The notes under the pieces are model-generated. The model had not been told where the DNA came from and searched no databases. It worked only from the letters and a program-made list of their open reading frames with translations. Shown here piece by piece: positions 1 to 9,007 of a stretch of DNA of 64,000 bases. Made by a program: the position numbers and the translations under genes. Origin of the DNA: Streptomyces griseus subsp. griseus (lineage in GTDB: Bacteria; Actinomycetota; Actinomycetes; Streptomycetales; Streptomycetaceae). Positions within the stretch are counted from its first letter, which is position 1, and the number at the start of each line of letters is the position of its first letter. The stretch is taken from contig NZ_JOJE01000006.1 of the NCBI RefSeq assembly GCF_000720255.1, forward strand, positions 248,001 to 312,000, given 5' to 3'.

Positions 1-771
1 GGTCGCGCGCCCGGGCTCGGCACCGTGCTGGTCGGGGACGACCCCGGCAGCCGTGCCTACGTCGCCGGGAAGCATCGGGACTGTGCGCAGGTCGGCATCG
101 CGTCCCTTCGGCGTGAGCTGCCCGTCGACGCCACTCAGCGGCAGGTCGAGGACGTCGTCGACGAGCTGAACGCCGACCCGGCGTGTACGGGGTACATCGT
201 GCAGCTGCCGCTCCCTGGGCATCTGGACGCCAACGCCGTGCTGGAGCGCATGGACCCGGCGAAGGACGCCGACGGGCTGCATCCCGTGAACCTCGGGCGT
301 CTCGTCCTGGGAGTCGAGGCGCCGCTGCCGTGCACACCGCGCGGGATCGTCGAGCTGTTGCGGCGGTACGAGGTGCCGCTCGCCGGAGCACGCGTGTGCG
401 TGATCGGGCGGGGCGTCACCGTGGGCCGGCCTCTCGGGCTGCTGCTCACCCGCAGGTCCGAGAACGCCACCGTCACCCTCTGCCACACCGGTACCAAGGG
501 TTTGGCCTGGCACGTCCGTGAGGCGGACGTCGTCGTCGCGGCGGCCGGGGTGCCCGCGCTGATCACCAAGGACATGCTGCGCCCCGGCGCGGCCGTCCTG
601 GACGTCGGCATCACCCGCACCGAGCGGGGACTGGTCGGAGACGTCCACCCGGACGCCGCGACGGTCGCCGGATGGCTCGCGCCCATGCCCGGGGGCGTGG
701 GCCCCATGACCCGAGCCATGCTGCTCGCCAATGTCGTCGAGGCCGCCGAGAGGAACGCGAACGCCGTATGA
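1..771 (+). CDS. folD: FolD, methylenetetrahydrofolate dehydrogenase/cyclohydrolase (5' end outside window)
   Basis: This bifunctional cytosolic enzyme oxidises 5,10-methylene-THF with NADP and hydrolyses the methenyl product to 10-formyl-THF. The visible frame is open from base 1 ([17 protein letters not shown]), so about 30 N-terminal residues lie left of the window; the GTG at 25 is internal. Supporting motifs are YVAGKHRDC with the catalytic lysine, the substrate segment QLPLPGHL, and the nucleotide-binding signature [14 protein letters not shown]. The stop overlaps the glyA start (ATGA). Next to sarcosine oxidase genes the likely job is to carry off the methylene-THF released during sarcosine demethylation. 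That role is inferred from context; the family assignment is firm. Confidence 0.95.
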   Translation, partial: GRAPGLGTVLVGDDPGSRAYVAGKHRDCAQVGIASLRRELPVDATQRQVEDVVDELNADPACTGYIVQLPLPGHLDANAVLERMDPAKDADGLHPVNLGRLVLGVEAPLPCTPRGIVELLRRYEVPLAGARVCVIGRGVTVGRPLGLLLTRRSENATVTLCHTGTKGLAWHVREADVVVAAAGVPALITKDMLRPGAAVLDVGITRTERGLVGDVHPDAATVAGWLAPMPGGVGPMTRAMLLANVVEAAERNANAV

Positions 772-2087
772 ACGCGCTGAACACCCCCCTGGCGGAGCTG
801 GACCCCGAGGTCCATGAAGCCCTCCGCGCCGAACTGCACCGCCAGCAGTCCACGCTCGAGATGATCGCCTCCGAGAACTTCGCGCCCTCCGCCGTGCTGG
901 AGGCGCAGGGCTCGGTCCTCACCAACAAGTACGCCGAGGGCTACCCCGGCCGTCGCTACTACGGCGGCTGCGAACACGTCGACGTCACCGAGCGGTTGGC
1001 CATCGAGCGGATCAAGTCCCTCTTCGGCGCGGGCTACGCCAACGTCCAGCCGCACTCCGGCGCCCAGGCCAACACCGCCGTCTTCTTCGCCCTCCTGAAG
1101 CCCGGCGACACCGTCCTCGGCCTCGACCTCGCGCACGGCGGCCACCTCACCCACGGGATGCGCATCAACTACAGCGGCAAGATGCTGAACGTGGTGCCGT
1201 ACCACGTGTCCGAGACGGACCACCTCGTCGACATGGACGAGGTCGAGCGGCTCGCCAAGGAACACCGCCCCAAGATGATCATCGCGGGCTGGTCGGCGTA
1301 CCCCAGGCAACTGGACTTCGCCGCCTTCCGGCGGATCGCCGACGAGGTGGGCGCCCTGCTGATGGTCGACATGGCGCACTTCGCGGGACTGGTCGCGGCG
1401 GGGCTGCACCCCAGCCCCGTACCGCACGCCCACGTCACCACCACCACGACCCACAAGACACTGGGCGGACCACGCGGGGGCGCCATCCTCACCAACCAGG
1501 CCGACCTCGCGAAGAAGATCAACTCGGCGGTGTTCCCGGGTATGCAGGGCGGGCCGCTGGAGCACGTCATCGCCGCGAAGGCCGTCTCGTTCAAGGTCGC
1601 CGCGTCCCCCGAGTTCGCCGAGCGCCAGGCGCGCACCCTCGCCGGCGCCCGCGTCCTCGCCGAGCGCCTCACCCGCCCCGACACCTCGGCCGCCGGGGTG
1701 AGGGTGGTGACCGGCGGCACGGACGTCCATCTCGTCCTGGTCGACCTGCGTGATTCGGAGCTGGACGGCCGCCAGGCCGAGGACCTGCTCCACGAGATCG
1801 GCATCACCGTCAACCGCAACGCCGTGCCCTTCGACCCGCGCCCGCCCATGGTCACCTCGGGCCTGCGCATCGGCACCCCGGCGCTGGCCACACGAGGCTT
1901 CACCGAAGAGGACTTCGCGGAGGTCGCCGACGTGATCGCGCTCGCCCTCCGGTCCGAGCCCGACATCCCCGCCCTGCGCGCCCGCACGGAGGCACTGGCG
2001 GCACGGCACCCGCTCTATCCGCACCTGTCCGAGCCATCCGACCCGTCCGCCCCGTCCGCCCCGTCCGCACACGGAGACGCCCGATGA
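768..2087 (+). CDS. glyA: GlyA, serine hydroxymethyltransferase
   Basis: PLP enzyme (439 aa) interconverting glycine plus methylene-THF with serine plus THF in the cytosol. The N-terminal landmarks [18 protein letters not shown] and the pyridoxal lysine motif [14 protein letters not shown] (Lys230) are typical, and the length is close to the usual 420-440 aa. The ATG at 768 overlaps the folD stop by 4 bp and gives the canonical N terminus; an upstream extension in the same frame is only folD antiframe. The C terminus carries a low-complexity [13 protein letters not shown] tail before the soxB overlap. As the second gene of the sox operon it probably converts the glycine and methylene-THF made by sarcosine oxidase into serine. 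Streptomyces usually carry a second, housekeeping glyA elsewhere (general knowledge). Confidence 0.96.
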   Translation: MNALNTPLAELDPEVHEALRAELHRQQSTLEMIASENFAPSAVLEAQGSVLTNKYAEGYPGRRYYGGCEHVDVTERLAIERIKSLFGAGYANVQPHSGAQANTAVFFALLKPGDTVLGLDLAHGGHLTHGMRINYSGKMLNVVPYHVSETDHLVDMDEVERLAKEHRPKMIIAGWSAYPRQLDFAAFRRIADEVGALLMVDMAHFAGLVAAGLHPSPVPHAHVTTTTTHKTLGGPRGGAILTNQADLAKKINSAVFPGMQGGPLEHVIAAKAVSFKVAASPEFAERQARTLAGARVLAERLTRPDTSAAGVRVVTGGTDVHLVLVDLRDSELDGRQAEDLLHEIGITVNRNAVPFDPRPPMVTSGLRIGTPALATRGFTEEDFAEVADVIALALRSEPDIPALRARTEALAARHPLYPHLSEPSDPSAPSAPSAHGDAR

Positions 2088-3316
2088 GCCCCCGCACCCC
2101 CGGCGCCGAGCTCCCCGAACACCCCGACTGGCTGTGGCGCACGCCCGAGCCCAGGCGCTCGTACGACGTGATCGTGGTGGGCGGCGGCGGGCACGGCCTG
2201 GCCACCGCGCACTACCTTGCGAAGAACCACGGCATCACCAACGTCGCCGTGCTGGAGAAGGGGTGGCTCGCGGGCGGCAACATGGCCCGCAACACCACCA
2301 TCATCCGCTCCAACTACCTCTGGGACGAGAGCGCAGGAATCTACGAGCACGCCCTCAAGCTGTGGGAGGGCCTCGCGGAGGAGCTCGACTACCCGATCCT
2401 CTTCTCCCAACGCGGCGTACTGAACCTCGCGCACAGCCTCCAGGACGTCCGCGACAGCGTCCGACGGGTGGAGGCGAACCGCCTGAACGGCGTCGACGCG
2501 GAATGGCTGGACGCCGAGCGGGTGAAGGAGGTCTGCCCGATCGTCAACATCTCCCCGGACGTGCGCTATCCCGTCCTGGGCGGCACCTACCAGCCACGCG
2601 CCGGCATCGCCAAGCACGACCACGTGGCCTGGGGCCTGGCCCGCTCGGCGGACGCCGCGGGCATCGACATCATCCAGAACTGCGAGGTCACGGGCCTGGA
2701 CGTGGTCGGCGGCCGGGTGGTCGGGGTCCAGACCTCACTGGGCCCGATCGCCGCGGGCAAGGTGGCCCTCTGCTCGGCCGGCCACACCTCGGTCCTCGCC
2801 GCCATGGCCGGAATCGAACTCCCCCTCCAGAGCCACCCGTTGCAGGCCCTGGTCTCGGAGCTGCTGGAACCCGTGCACCCGACGGTCGTCATGTCCAACG
2901 CGGTCCACGTGTACGTCAGCCAGGCGCACAAGGGCGAACTGGTCATGGGCGCGGGCATCGACTCGTACAACTCCTACACCCAGCGCGGCGCCTTCCACAT
3001 CATCGAGGAGCAGATGTCGGCGGCCCTGGAGCTCTTCCCCGTCTTCGCCCGCGCCCACGTCCTGCGCACCTGGGGCGGCATCGTGGACGTCAGCCCCGAC
3101 GCCTCGCCGATCATCGGCCTCACCCCGGTCGACAACCTCTACCTCAACTGCGGCTGGGGCACGGGCGGCTTCAAGGCCACCCCCGGCGTCGGCTGGGTCT
3201 ACGCCCACACCATCGCCCACGACACGCCCCACCCCCTCAACGCCCCCTTCTCGCTCGACCGTTTCACCACCGGCGCGCTCGTCGACGAGCACGGCGCGGC
3301 CGCGGTGGCCCACTAG
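2084..3316 (+). CDS. soxB: SoxB, heterotetrameric sarcosine oxidase beta subunit
   Basis: Flavoprotein subunit (410 aa) holding the sarcosine-oxidising FAD and, in characterised homologues, a covalent FMN at the alpha/beta interface. It shows an N-terminal Rossmann motif [17 protein letters not shown] (about residues 30-46), the DAO-family segment [13 protein letters not shown], the HDHVAW segment (His178/His180) where the FMN-linking histidine is expected, and the C-terminal FAD loop [17 protein letters not shown]. The start overlaps the glyA stop by 4 bp (ATGA), indicating translational coupling. It is followed after 11 bp by the delta-alpha gene. The length fits the family (about 405 aa). 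Confidence 0.96.
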   Translation: MSPRTPGAELPEHPDWLWRTPEPRRSYDVIVVGGGGHGLATAHYLAKNHGITNVAVLEKGWLAGGNMARNTTIIRSNYLWDESAGIYEHALKLWEGLAEELDYPILFSQRGVLNLAHSLQDVRDSVRRVEANRLNGVDAEWLDAERVKEVCPIVNISPDVRYPVLGGTYQPRAGIAKHDHVAWGLARSADAAGIDIIQNCEVTGLDVVGGRVVGVQTSLGPIAAGKVALCSAGHTSVLAAMAGIELPLQSHPLQALVSELLEPVHPTVVMSNAVHVYVSQAHKGELVMGAGIDSYNSYTQRGAFHIIEEQMSAALELFPVFARAHVLRTWGGIVDVSPDASPIIGLTPVDNLYLNCGWGTGGFKATPGVGWVYAHTIAHDTPHPLNAPFSLDRFTTGALVDEHGAAAVAH

Positions 3317-3327
3317 GGAGCCGACAG

Positions 3328-6300
3328 ATGCTGCTCATCCCCTGCCCGTGGTGCGGGCCCCGTGACGAGTCCGAGTTCCACTACGGCGGCCAGGCCCACG
3401 TGCCGTACCCGCAGGACCCCGCGGCCCTCTCCGACGAGGACTGGGCCCGCTACCTGTTCTTCCGCGACAACCCCAAGGGCCCCTTCCCCGAACGCTGGAC
3501 CCACGCGGCCGGCTGCCGTCGCTGGTTCAACGCGGTACGGGACACTTCGACGAACGAGATCCTGACCGTGTACCGGGCGGGTGAGGAGCGCCCGGTGACG
3601 GTCGAGCCGCGTCCAGCGCATCCAGCCCGTCCGGCGTTTGAGGACGAGGCCGTTCAGGCCGAAGGGGGGCCTGGGGGCGCGGCCCCCAGCGGGGTCGAAG
3701 GGGCAGAGTCCCTGGTGGACGGGAAGGGCAGGGGCGGCGGGGGCGGAACAACCCAACCGTTCCGCCACCCCACCCGCGGCCGAGTCAATCGAGACGCCCC
3801 CGTCACCTTCACCTTCGACGGCACCGCATACCAGGGGTATCAGGGAGACACCCTCGCCTCGGCGCTCCTGGCAAACGGCGTCATCGCGGCAGCGACCAGC
3901 ATCAAGCTGGGCCGCCCCCGCGGCATCTTCTCCGCCGGCGTGGAAGAACCCAACGCCGTCATCCAGATCGAGGAACCCTTCCCCGAGCCGATGCTCCCCG
4001 CGACCACCGTCGAACTCCACGACGGCCTGGTCGCCACCAGCCTCCCCGGCCAGGGCCGCCTCGCCACCCGACCGGACCCCGCCCGCTACGACGCCGTACA
4101 CGCCCACTGTGACCTGCTGATCGTCGGCGCGGGCCCGGCCGGCCTAGCGGCCGCGGCCGCCGCGGCGAGGACCGGCGCCCGAGTCATCCTCGCCGACGAC
4201 CAGCCCGAACTCGGCGGCAGCCTCCTCGGCACCAGCGAACTCCTCGACTGGGTGAGCGAGTTGAGTGACCAACTCGAAGCCGCCCCCGACATACGGGTCC
4301 TGCGCCGCACCACCGTCTTCGGCTACTACGACGACAACCACCTCCTCGCGGTCGAACGCCGCACCAACCACCTGGGCGAAGCGGCCCCCGCGCACGTCTC
4401 CCGCGAGCGCGTCCACCGCATCCGCGCCCGCCGGGTCGTGCTCGCCACCGGCGCCCACGAACGCTCGCTCGCCTTCGCGGACAACGACCGCCCCGGAGTG
4501 ATGCTGGCCGCCTCGGCCCGCGCCTACGTCAACAAGTACGGTGTCCTGCCCGGCCGTCACGCGATCGTGTTCACCACCAACGACAGCGCCTACGCGTCCG
4601 CGCTGGACCTCGCCGCGGCCGGCGTCGGCATCACGGCGATCGTCGACACCCGCCCCGAACCGGGGGAGTGGGCGCAGCGCGCCACGGCGGCCGGCATCGA
4701 GGTACTGACCGGACACGCCGTCACCGGTACGGAAGGCGGAGCGCGCCTCACCGCCGTGACCGTCGCCCCCTACGGAGAGACCTCAGGGCAGCGGGAGTTC
4801 GCCGCCGACCTGCTGCTGGTCTCCGGCGGCTGGAACCCGGTGGCGCACCTGTTCAGCCAGGCCGGCGGCAAGCTGCGCCACGACGAGACGCTGGGCTCCT
4901 TCGTCCCGGACGGCTGTCGCCAGGCCGTCGAGGTCGCGGGCGGTGCGAACGGCGCCCTGGACCTGGCCGCGGTGCTGGCGCAGGGTGCCGCCGCCGGTGC
5001 CCGTGCGGTCGAGGCCGAGGGCTGTACCCCCGAGTCCCCTCGCCTTCCGAACGCACCCGAGCAGCCCCGGCCGACGCCCCCCATGCACGTGTACGTCGTC
5101 CCCGGCGCCCCGGGCGCCCCCCGGTTCGTCGACCTCCAACGGGACGTCACCGTCGACGATCTGGCCCGCGCGACCGGCGCCGGCATGCGCTCGGTCGAGC
5201 ACACCAAGCGCTACACCACGGCCGGCACCGCCAACGACCAGGGCAAGACCTCCGGCGTCCTGGCCAGTGGCGTCGTCTCCGAACTGCTCGGCGTGGACAT
5301 CTCGGCCCTCGGCACGACCACGTTCCGCCCGCCCTACACCCCCGTCTCCTTCGCCACCCTCGCCGGCCGCGACCGAGGCGCGCTGCACGACCCCATCCGC
5401 ACGACCGCCCTGCACGGATGGCATGTCGCCCACGGTGCCCTGTTCGAGAACGTCGGCCAGTGGAAGCGGCCCTGGTACTACCCGCAGCCCGGCGAGGACA
5501 TGGAGGCGGCCGTGCTGCGCGAGTGCGCCGCCGCCCGGGAGGGCGTGGCCTTCATGGACGCCTCCACCCTGGGCAAGATCGACGTCCAGGGCCCGGACGC
5601 CGCCGTCTTCCTCGACCGGCTCTACACCAACATGATGAGCACCCTCAAGGTAGGCATGATCCGCTACGGCGTCATGTGCCGCCTGGACGGCATGGTCTTC
5701 GACGACGGCACGGTCATCCGCCTCGCCCAGGACCGTTTCCTCGTCACCACCACGACGGGGAACGCGGCCGCCGTACTGGACTGGATGGAGGAGTGGCTCC
5801 AGACGGAGTGGCCGGAGCTGAAGGTCCACTGCACCTCCGTCACCGAGCAGTGGGCCACCGTCGCCCTGGTCGGCCCGAAGTCCCGCGCCGTCCTCGGCTC
5901 GCTCGCGCCCCGACTCGCGGTCACCCATGCCGACTTCCCGTTCATGGCCTGGCGCGAGACCACCGTCGCGGGCATCGACGCGCGCGTGTGCCGGATCAGC
6001 TTCTCCGGTGAACTCGCCTACGAGATCAACGTGTCACCGTGGGAGGCCCTCGCCCTGTGGGAGGCGCTGTACGAGGCCGGCGCCCCGTACGGCATCACCC
6101 CCTACGGCACCGAGACCATGCACGTCCTGCGCGCCGAGAAGGGCTACCCGATCATCGGCCAGGACACCGACGGCACGGTCACGCCCCACGACCTCGGCAT
6201 GAGCTGGGCGGTGTCGAAGAAGAAGCCCGACTTCATCGGCAAGCGCTCCTACGCCCGTGCCGACACCGTCCGCCCCGACCGCAAGCACCTGGTCGGCCTG

Positions 6301-6570
6301 CTCCCGGAGGACCCGGAGACGTTCCTCCCCGAGGGCACCCATCTGGTGGCCGACAGCGTCCTTCCGGCCCCGCCCGTCCCGATGCTCGGCCACGTCACCT
6401 CCAGCTACCGCAGCGCCGCTCTCGGCCGGACCTTCGCCCTCGCCCTGATCAAGGGCGGCCGGGACCGCGTCGGCGAACGCCTCTACGCCCCCGTCGGTGA
6501 CCGGCTGGTCCCGGTGACCGTCGCGAGCCCCGTCCTCTACGACCCCGAGGGAGCCCGCCGCGATGGCTGA
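3328..6570 (+). CDS. soxDA: SoxDA, fused sarcosine oxidase delta and alpha subunits
   Basis: One open frame of 1080 codons covers two subunits that are normally separate. Residues 1-92 are delta: MLLIPCPWCG with zinc ligands Cys6, Cys9, His59 and Cys63. Residues about 95-140 are a Gly/Pro-rich linker encoded by an apparent dispersed repeat. From about residue 150 the alpha subunit runs: N-terminal ferredoxin-like region (GDTLASALLANGV), NAD-binding Rossmann motif VGAGPAGLAAAAAAA near 264-280, and a GcvT-like folate domain from about 710 to the end. Alpha passes the methyl group to THF. No stop and no ATG separates the parts; the only plausible internal start is GTG at 3715, with a weak ribosome site. 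Whether one chain or two is made in the cell cannot be told from sequence. Confidence 0.9.
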   Translation: MLLIPCPWCGPRDESEFHYGGQAHVPYPQDPAALSDEDWARYLFFRDNPKGPFPERWTHAAGCRRWFNAVRDTSTNEILTVYRAGEERPVTVEPRPAHPARPAFEDEAVQAEGGPGGAAPSGVEGAESLVDGKGRGGGGGTTQPFRHPTRGRVNRDAPVTFTFDGTAYQGYQGDTLASALLANGVIAAATSIKLGRPRGIFSAGVEEPNAVIQIEEPFPEPMLPATTVELHDGLVATSLPGQGRLATRPDPARYDAVHAHCDLLIVGAGPAGLAAAAAAARTGARVILADDQPELGGSLLGTSELLDWVSELSDQLEAAPDIRVLRRTTVFGYYDDNHLLAVERRTNHLGEAAPAHVSRERVHRIRARRVVLATGAHERSLAFADNDRPGVMLAASARAYVNKYGVLPGRHAIVFTTNDSAYASALDLAAAGVGITAIVDTRPEPGEWAQRATAAGIEVLTGHAVTGTEGGARLTAVTVAPYGETSGQREFAADLLLVSGGWNPVAHLFSQAGGKLRHDETLGSFVPDGCRQAVEVAGGANGALDLAAVLAQGAAAGARAVEAEGCTPESPRLPNAPEQPRPTPPMHVYVVPGAPGAPRFVDLQRDVTVDDLARATGAGMRSVEHTKRYTTAGTANDQGKTSGVLASGVVSELLGVDISALGTTTFRPPYTPVSFATLAGRDRGALHDPIRTTALHGWHVAHGALFENVGQWKRPWYYPQPGEDMEAAVLRECAAAREGVAFMDASTLGKIDVQGPDAAVFLDRLYTNMMSTLKVGMIRYGVMCRLDGMVFDDGTVIRLAQDRFLVTTTTGNAAAVLDWMEEWLQTEWPELKVHCTSVTEQWATVALVGPKSRAVLGSLAPRLAVTHADFPFMAWRETTVAGIDARVCRISFSGELAYEINVSPWEALALWEALYEAGAPYGITPYGTETMHVLRAEKGYPIIGQDTDGTVTPHDLGMSWAVSKKKPDFIGKRSYARADTVRPDRKHLVGLLPEDPETFLPEGTHLVADSVLPAPPVPMLGHVTSSYRSAALGRTFALALIKGGRDRVGERLYAPVGDRLVPVTVASPVLYDPEGARRDG
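3611..3748 (+). repeat. Probable dispersed Streptomyces intergenic repeat forming the SoxD-SoxA linker
   Basis: This stretch resembles a repeat common between Streptomyces genes, recognisable from its CCGGCGTTTGAGGACGAG core (3631-3648), a G-run, and an end rich in GGGGCGGCGGGGGCG. It contains a perfect hairpin, CTGGGGGC at 3671-3678 paired with GCCCCCAG at 3682-3689. Here it is read through in frame and encodes about 46 residues of low-complexity linker. Recognition of the family is from memory; the hairpin and open frame are directly visible. Confidence 0.65.
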
Positions 6571-7165
6571 CACCGCCCTGACCGCCCCGCTCCGCAGCCC
6601 CCTGGCGCACGCCGCCGACCGACTGGCCGCCGCGACCCGCACGTCGAAGGGTGCCGTCCGGCTGGCCGAGCTCCCCTTCCTGACCCACATCGACCTGCGC
6701 CTCGACGGCAAGGGGCCGGCGGCGGACGCCGTCGGGCTCGCGCTCGACATGCAGCTGCCCCTGGAGCCCAACACCGCCGTGCGGGCGGGTGACGTGACCG
6801 CCCTGTGGCTCGGTCCGGACGAGTGGCTGCTGGTGGCGCCGTCGGGAAGGGGGCGGGACCTGGACAGCCGGATCCGGGAGGCCGCGGGGGACGAGCACGT
6901 CTCCGTCACCGACGTCTCCGCCCAGCGGACCACGCTCCTCGTGGCGGGCCCCCGCGCCCGCGACCTGCTCTCCCACGGCTGCTCGCTCGACCTGCACCCG
7001 CGGGCCTTCGGCGCCGGGCGTTGCGCCCAGACGACACTGGGCCGCACCCAGATCGTCCTGGTCGCCCGCGACGAACCCAGGGCCGGCTTCTGGGTCCTGG
7101 TCCGTTCCTCCTTCGCCGGCTATCTCGCGGACTGGCTGCTCGACGCGGCGGCGGAGTACGTCTGA
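6563..7165 (+). CDS. soxG: SoxG, sarcosine oxidase gamma subunit
   Basis: Last gene of the sarcosine oxidase operon (200 aa). The gamma subunit has a GcvT-like fold and binds the beta/alpha core as a structural partner; it has no known catalytic residues. Family features visible are DVTALWLGPDEWLLVAP, the SVTDVSAQRTTLLVAGPRARDLLSHGCSLDLHPRAF stretch (quoted from two adjacent parts) and a C-terminal SSFAGYLADWLLDAA. The ATG overlaps the end of soxA by 8 bp, so it is translated from the same transcript. The length matches the usual 190-210 aa. Its presence completes the beta, delta, alpha, gamma set. Confidence 0.93.
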   Translation: MADTALTAPLRSPLAHAADRLAAATRTSKGAVRLAELPFLTHIDLRLDGKGPAADAVGLALDMQLPLEPNTAVRAGDVTALWLGPDEWLLVAPSGRGRDLDSRIREAAGDEHVSVTDVSAQRTTLLVAGPRARDLLSHGCSLDLHPRAFGAGRCAQTTLGRTQIVLVARDEPRAGFWVLVRSSFAGYLADWLLDAAAEYV

Positions 7166-7178
7166 GTGGCCTCGCCGC

Positions 7179-7367
7179 TCACTGGTTGCCGAGCACGACG
7201 GCCGCCGCCAGCAGGGAGCCCCAGCCGGTCGCCGTGATCCACAGCGGCATCCGGCGGGCCCGTGGCCGCAGGACGGCCATGCCCGTGCTCAGGGAGTGCC
7301 CCCGTACCGCGCGCCAGGTCGAGACCATCTCCCACAGCACCCACGACAGACCGACGGCGAACCGCCC
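7179..7367 (-). pseudogene. C-terminal remnant of a small membrane protein
   Basis: On the minus strand a frame reads GRFAVGLSWVLWEMVSTWRAV, a basic middle, then MPLWITATGWGSLLAAAVVLGNQ and stop. The hydrophobic, aromatic composition and third-position GC look like genuine coding sequence, unlike the arginine-rich shadow frames. No good start or ribosome site exists: upstream of the GRF segment the same frame is open but turns into low-complexity arginine/glycine residues until a stop near 7490. It therefore appears to be the 3' remnant of a gene whose 5' part was lost. Family not recognised. The rest of the 7166-7525 gap shows only the leader of the next gene. Confidence 0.4.
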
Positions 7368-7525
7368 GCAACCTGGGCCTGCTGCCCTGCCCCCGTAGCG
7401 CGGACGCCGTCCACGAAGCGGCCGCGACCGGGCCCGCCCTACCTCCCGGGTAATCGACGGGTGATCTCCGCCGGACGAGAGTTGCCCTCACAGCGTGCAG
7501 CTCACCGACCGGGAAGGACTCGCCC

Positions 7526-8356
7526 ATGCCGTACTTCGAGGGCTCCGACGGAACGACCCTCTTCTACACGGAATGGGGGCAGGGCAGCCCCGTCGTGTTC
7601 GTGGCCGGCGCCTGGCTCAGCAGCAGCTCGTGGGAGTTCCAGATGCTGCCGTTGTCCGAACGGGGGCTGCGTTGCGTCGCCTTCGACAAGCGGGGCCACG
7701 GCCGCTCGGACTGGGTCGGCCACGGCTTCGAATACGACACGCTCGCGGACGATCTCGCGGCGCTCCTCGACCACCTCGATCTGCGCGAAGTGACCCTGGT
7801 GGCCCACTCGATGGGCGGCGGCGAGGTGATCCGCCACCTCACCCGGCACGGCTACGACCGGGTGAGCCGCGTGGTCCTGATCTCCACCACCGCGCCGTTG
7901 CTGCTCCGGACGCCGGACCATCCGGACGGTATCGAGCAGAGCCTTCTCGACGCGGGACTGGCGGAGCGCACCAGGGACCGCCCGCGGTGGATGGCCCAGA
8001 ACGCACAGGCGTTCTTCGCGACGCACCTGGGCAACACGATCTCCGCGGAGCTCATGGAATGGACCGTGCGGAGATGCCTGGACTGCTCGGCGAAGGCCGC
8101 CGTCGAGGTGATCAGGACGGCGTTCCGGACCGATCTGCGCGAGGAGGCCCGCGCGATCCGAGTGCCCACCCTGATCATCCACGGCGACGCGGACGCCTCG
8201 GCACCCGTCGAACTGTGCGGGCGCCGACTGGCCGAGCTGGTTCCCGACAACACGTACAAGGAGTACCCACGGGCGGGCCACGGCATCTTCATCACCCACG
8301 CCGAGCAACTCAACCGGGACCTGCTGGACTTCATCGGGGCGGCTCCGACCCAATGA
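7526..8356 (+). CDS. Alpha/beta-fold hydrolase
   Basis: Cytosolic hydrolase of 276 aa resembling non-haem chloroperoxidase/esterase members of the alpha/beta superfamily. The nucleophile elbow VAHSMGGGE places Ser95; the acid is probably Asp221 (IIHGDADAS) and the base His252 (AGHGIF). The oxyanion region is FVAGAWLSSSSW and a DKRGHGRSD loop is present. The ATG at 7526 follows GGAAGGA with 9 bp spacing. The gene stands alone between the sox operon and an unrelated hypothetical gene, so the substrate cannot be inferred. Haloperoxidase-like activity in this family is usually a side reaction of an esterase. Confidence 0.85.
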   Translation: MPYFEGSDGTTLFYTEWGQGSPVVFVAGAWLSSSSWEFQMLPLSERGLRCVAFDKRGHGRSDWVGHGFEYDTLADDLAALLDHLDLREVTLVAHSMGGGEVIRHLTRHGYDRVSRVVLISTTAPLLLRTPDHPDGIEQSLLDAGLAERTRDRPRWMAQNAQAFFATHLGNTISAELMEWTVRRCLDCSAKAAVEVIRTAFRTDLREEARAIRVPTLIIHGDADASAPVELCGRRLAELVPDNTYKEYPRAGHGIFITHAEQLNRDLLDFIGAAPTQ

Positions 8357-8399
8357 CCGCGCCCTACCATGTCCCTCCTGTGTCGGAGAGGGGAGCGAG

Positions 8400-8951
8400 A
8401 TGCGTGACGCGCCGGGTACGGAGACCGGCTCCTCGGGATACCGGTCGCGGGTCGTCGGGCTGCCGAAGCAGCTGCGAGGACGGCCCGTGGTGATCGAGGC
8501 ATGGGGCTGGATCGCCAGCCCGGGTTTCGAGGTCGTCGGCGTGACCGAGCCCCGGGGACGGTACACGGAGAAGTACGCGGGCTCGTCGGGATTCGGACGG
8601 GAGAGGGCCCACATCCTCCTCGAACCCGGGCAATGCGAGTCGGTGCGGATCATGCGGGGCTTGAAGATGTCGGGGCGGTGGAAGATCCGGTTCCTGGACG
8701 CGATGTCCATGGGACCCTTGCCGCCCGCGGCCAAGGGCGGCGCATCCCGGTTCTTCCAGTGCCCGGCACCGGGGACCCGCATCGCCGCGAGGTTCGGCGA
8801 CTCCGGGGGACGGCTCGGGATCTACAACGACAAGGGGCGGTGCGTCCGCGTGCTCGCGGGGCGTGGCCACCGGTTCGACGATGTCGTCGTCGTCCCCGAG
8901 GTCCACGGCGTTCTCGCGGTCGAGAGGCCCGAGTCGAAGTGGGGCCCATGA
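8400..8951 (+). CDS. Hypothetical protein
   Basis: A 183-residue protein I cannot assign to a family. It starts at ATG 8400 after a good GAGAGGGGAGCG ribosome site. It has no signal peptide or membrane helix. The middle (about 25-120) is beta-rich with EAWGWIASPGFEVVGV, YTEKYAG and MRGLKMSGRWKIRFLDAMSM, and the C-terminal half contains GGRLGIYNDKGRCVRVLAG. The alternating hydrophobic pattern suggests a small beta-sandwich or jelly-roll domain, but that is a guess. It is 43 bp downstream of the hydrolase on the same strand and could be cotranscribed. Codon use looks normal for the window. Confidence 0.7.
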   Translation: MRDAPGTETGSSGYRSRVVGLPKQLRGRPVVIEAWGWIASPGFEVVGVTEPRGRYTEKYAGSSGFGRERAHILLEPGQCESVRIMRGLKMSGRWKIRFLDAMSMGPLPPAAKGGASRFFQCPAPGTRIAARFGDSGGRLGIYNDKGRCVRVLAGRGHRFDDVVVVPEVHGVLAVERPESKWGP

Positions 8952-9007
8952 CGGCGTGGTCCCTGCGGACCGAGAACGGAACCACCACGAACTGAACCGG
9001 CCAGTGG

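Noticed and set aside
135..2072. A 645-residue frame on the minus strand opposite folD/glyA
   Set aside because: Arginine/glycine/valine-rich mirror of high-GC third positions; the plus strand has conserved FolD and GlyA.
8957..8980. GGTCC/GGACC hairpin after the hypothetical gene as a terminator
   Set aside because: Only a 5-bp stem without T-run; too weak to claim.
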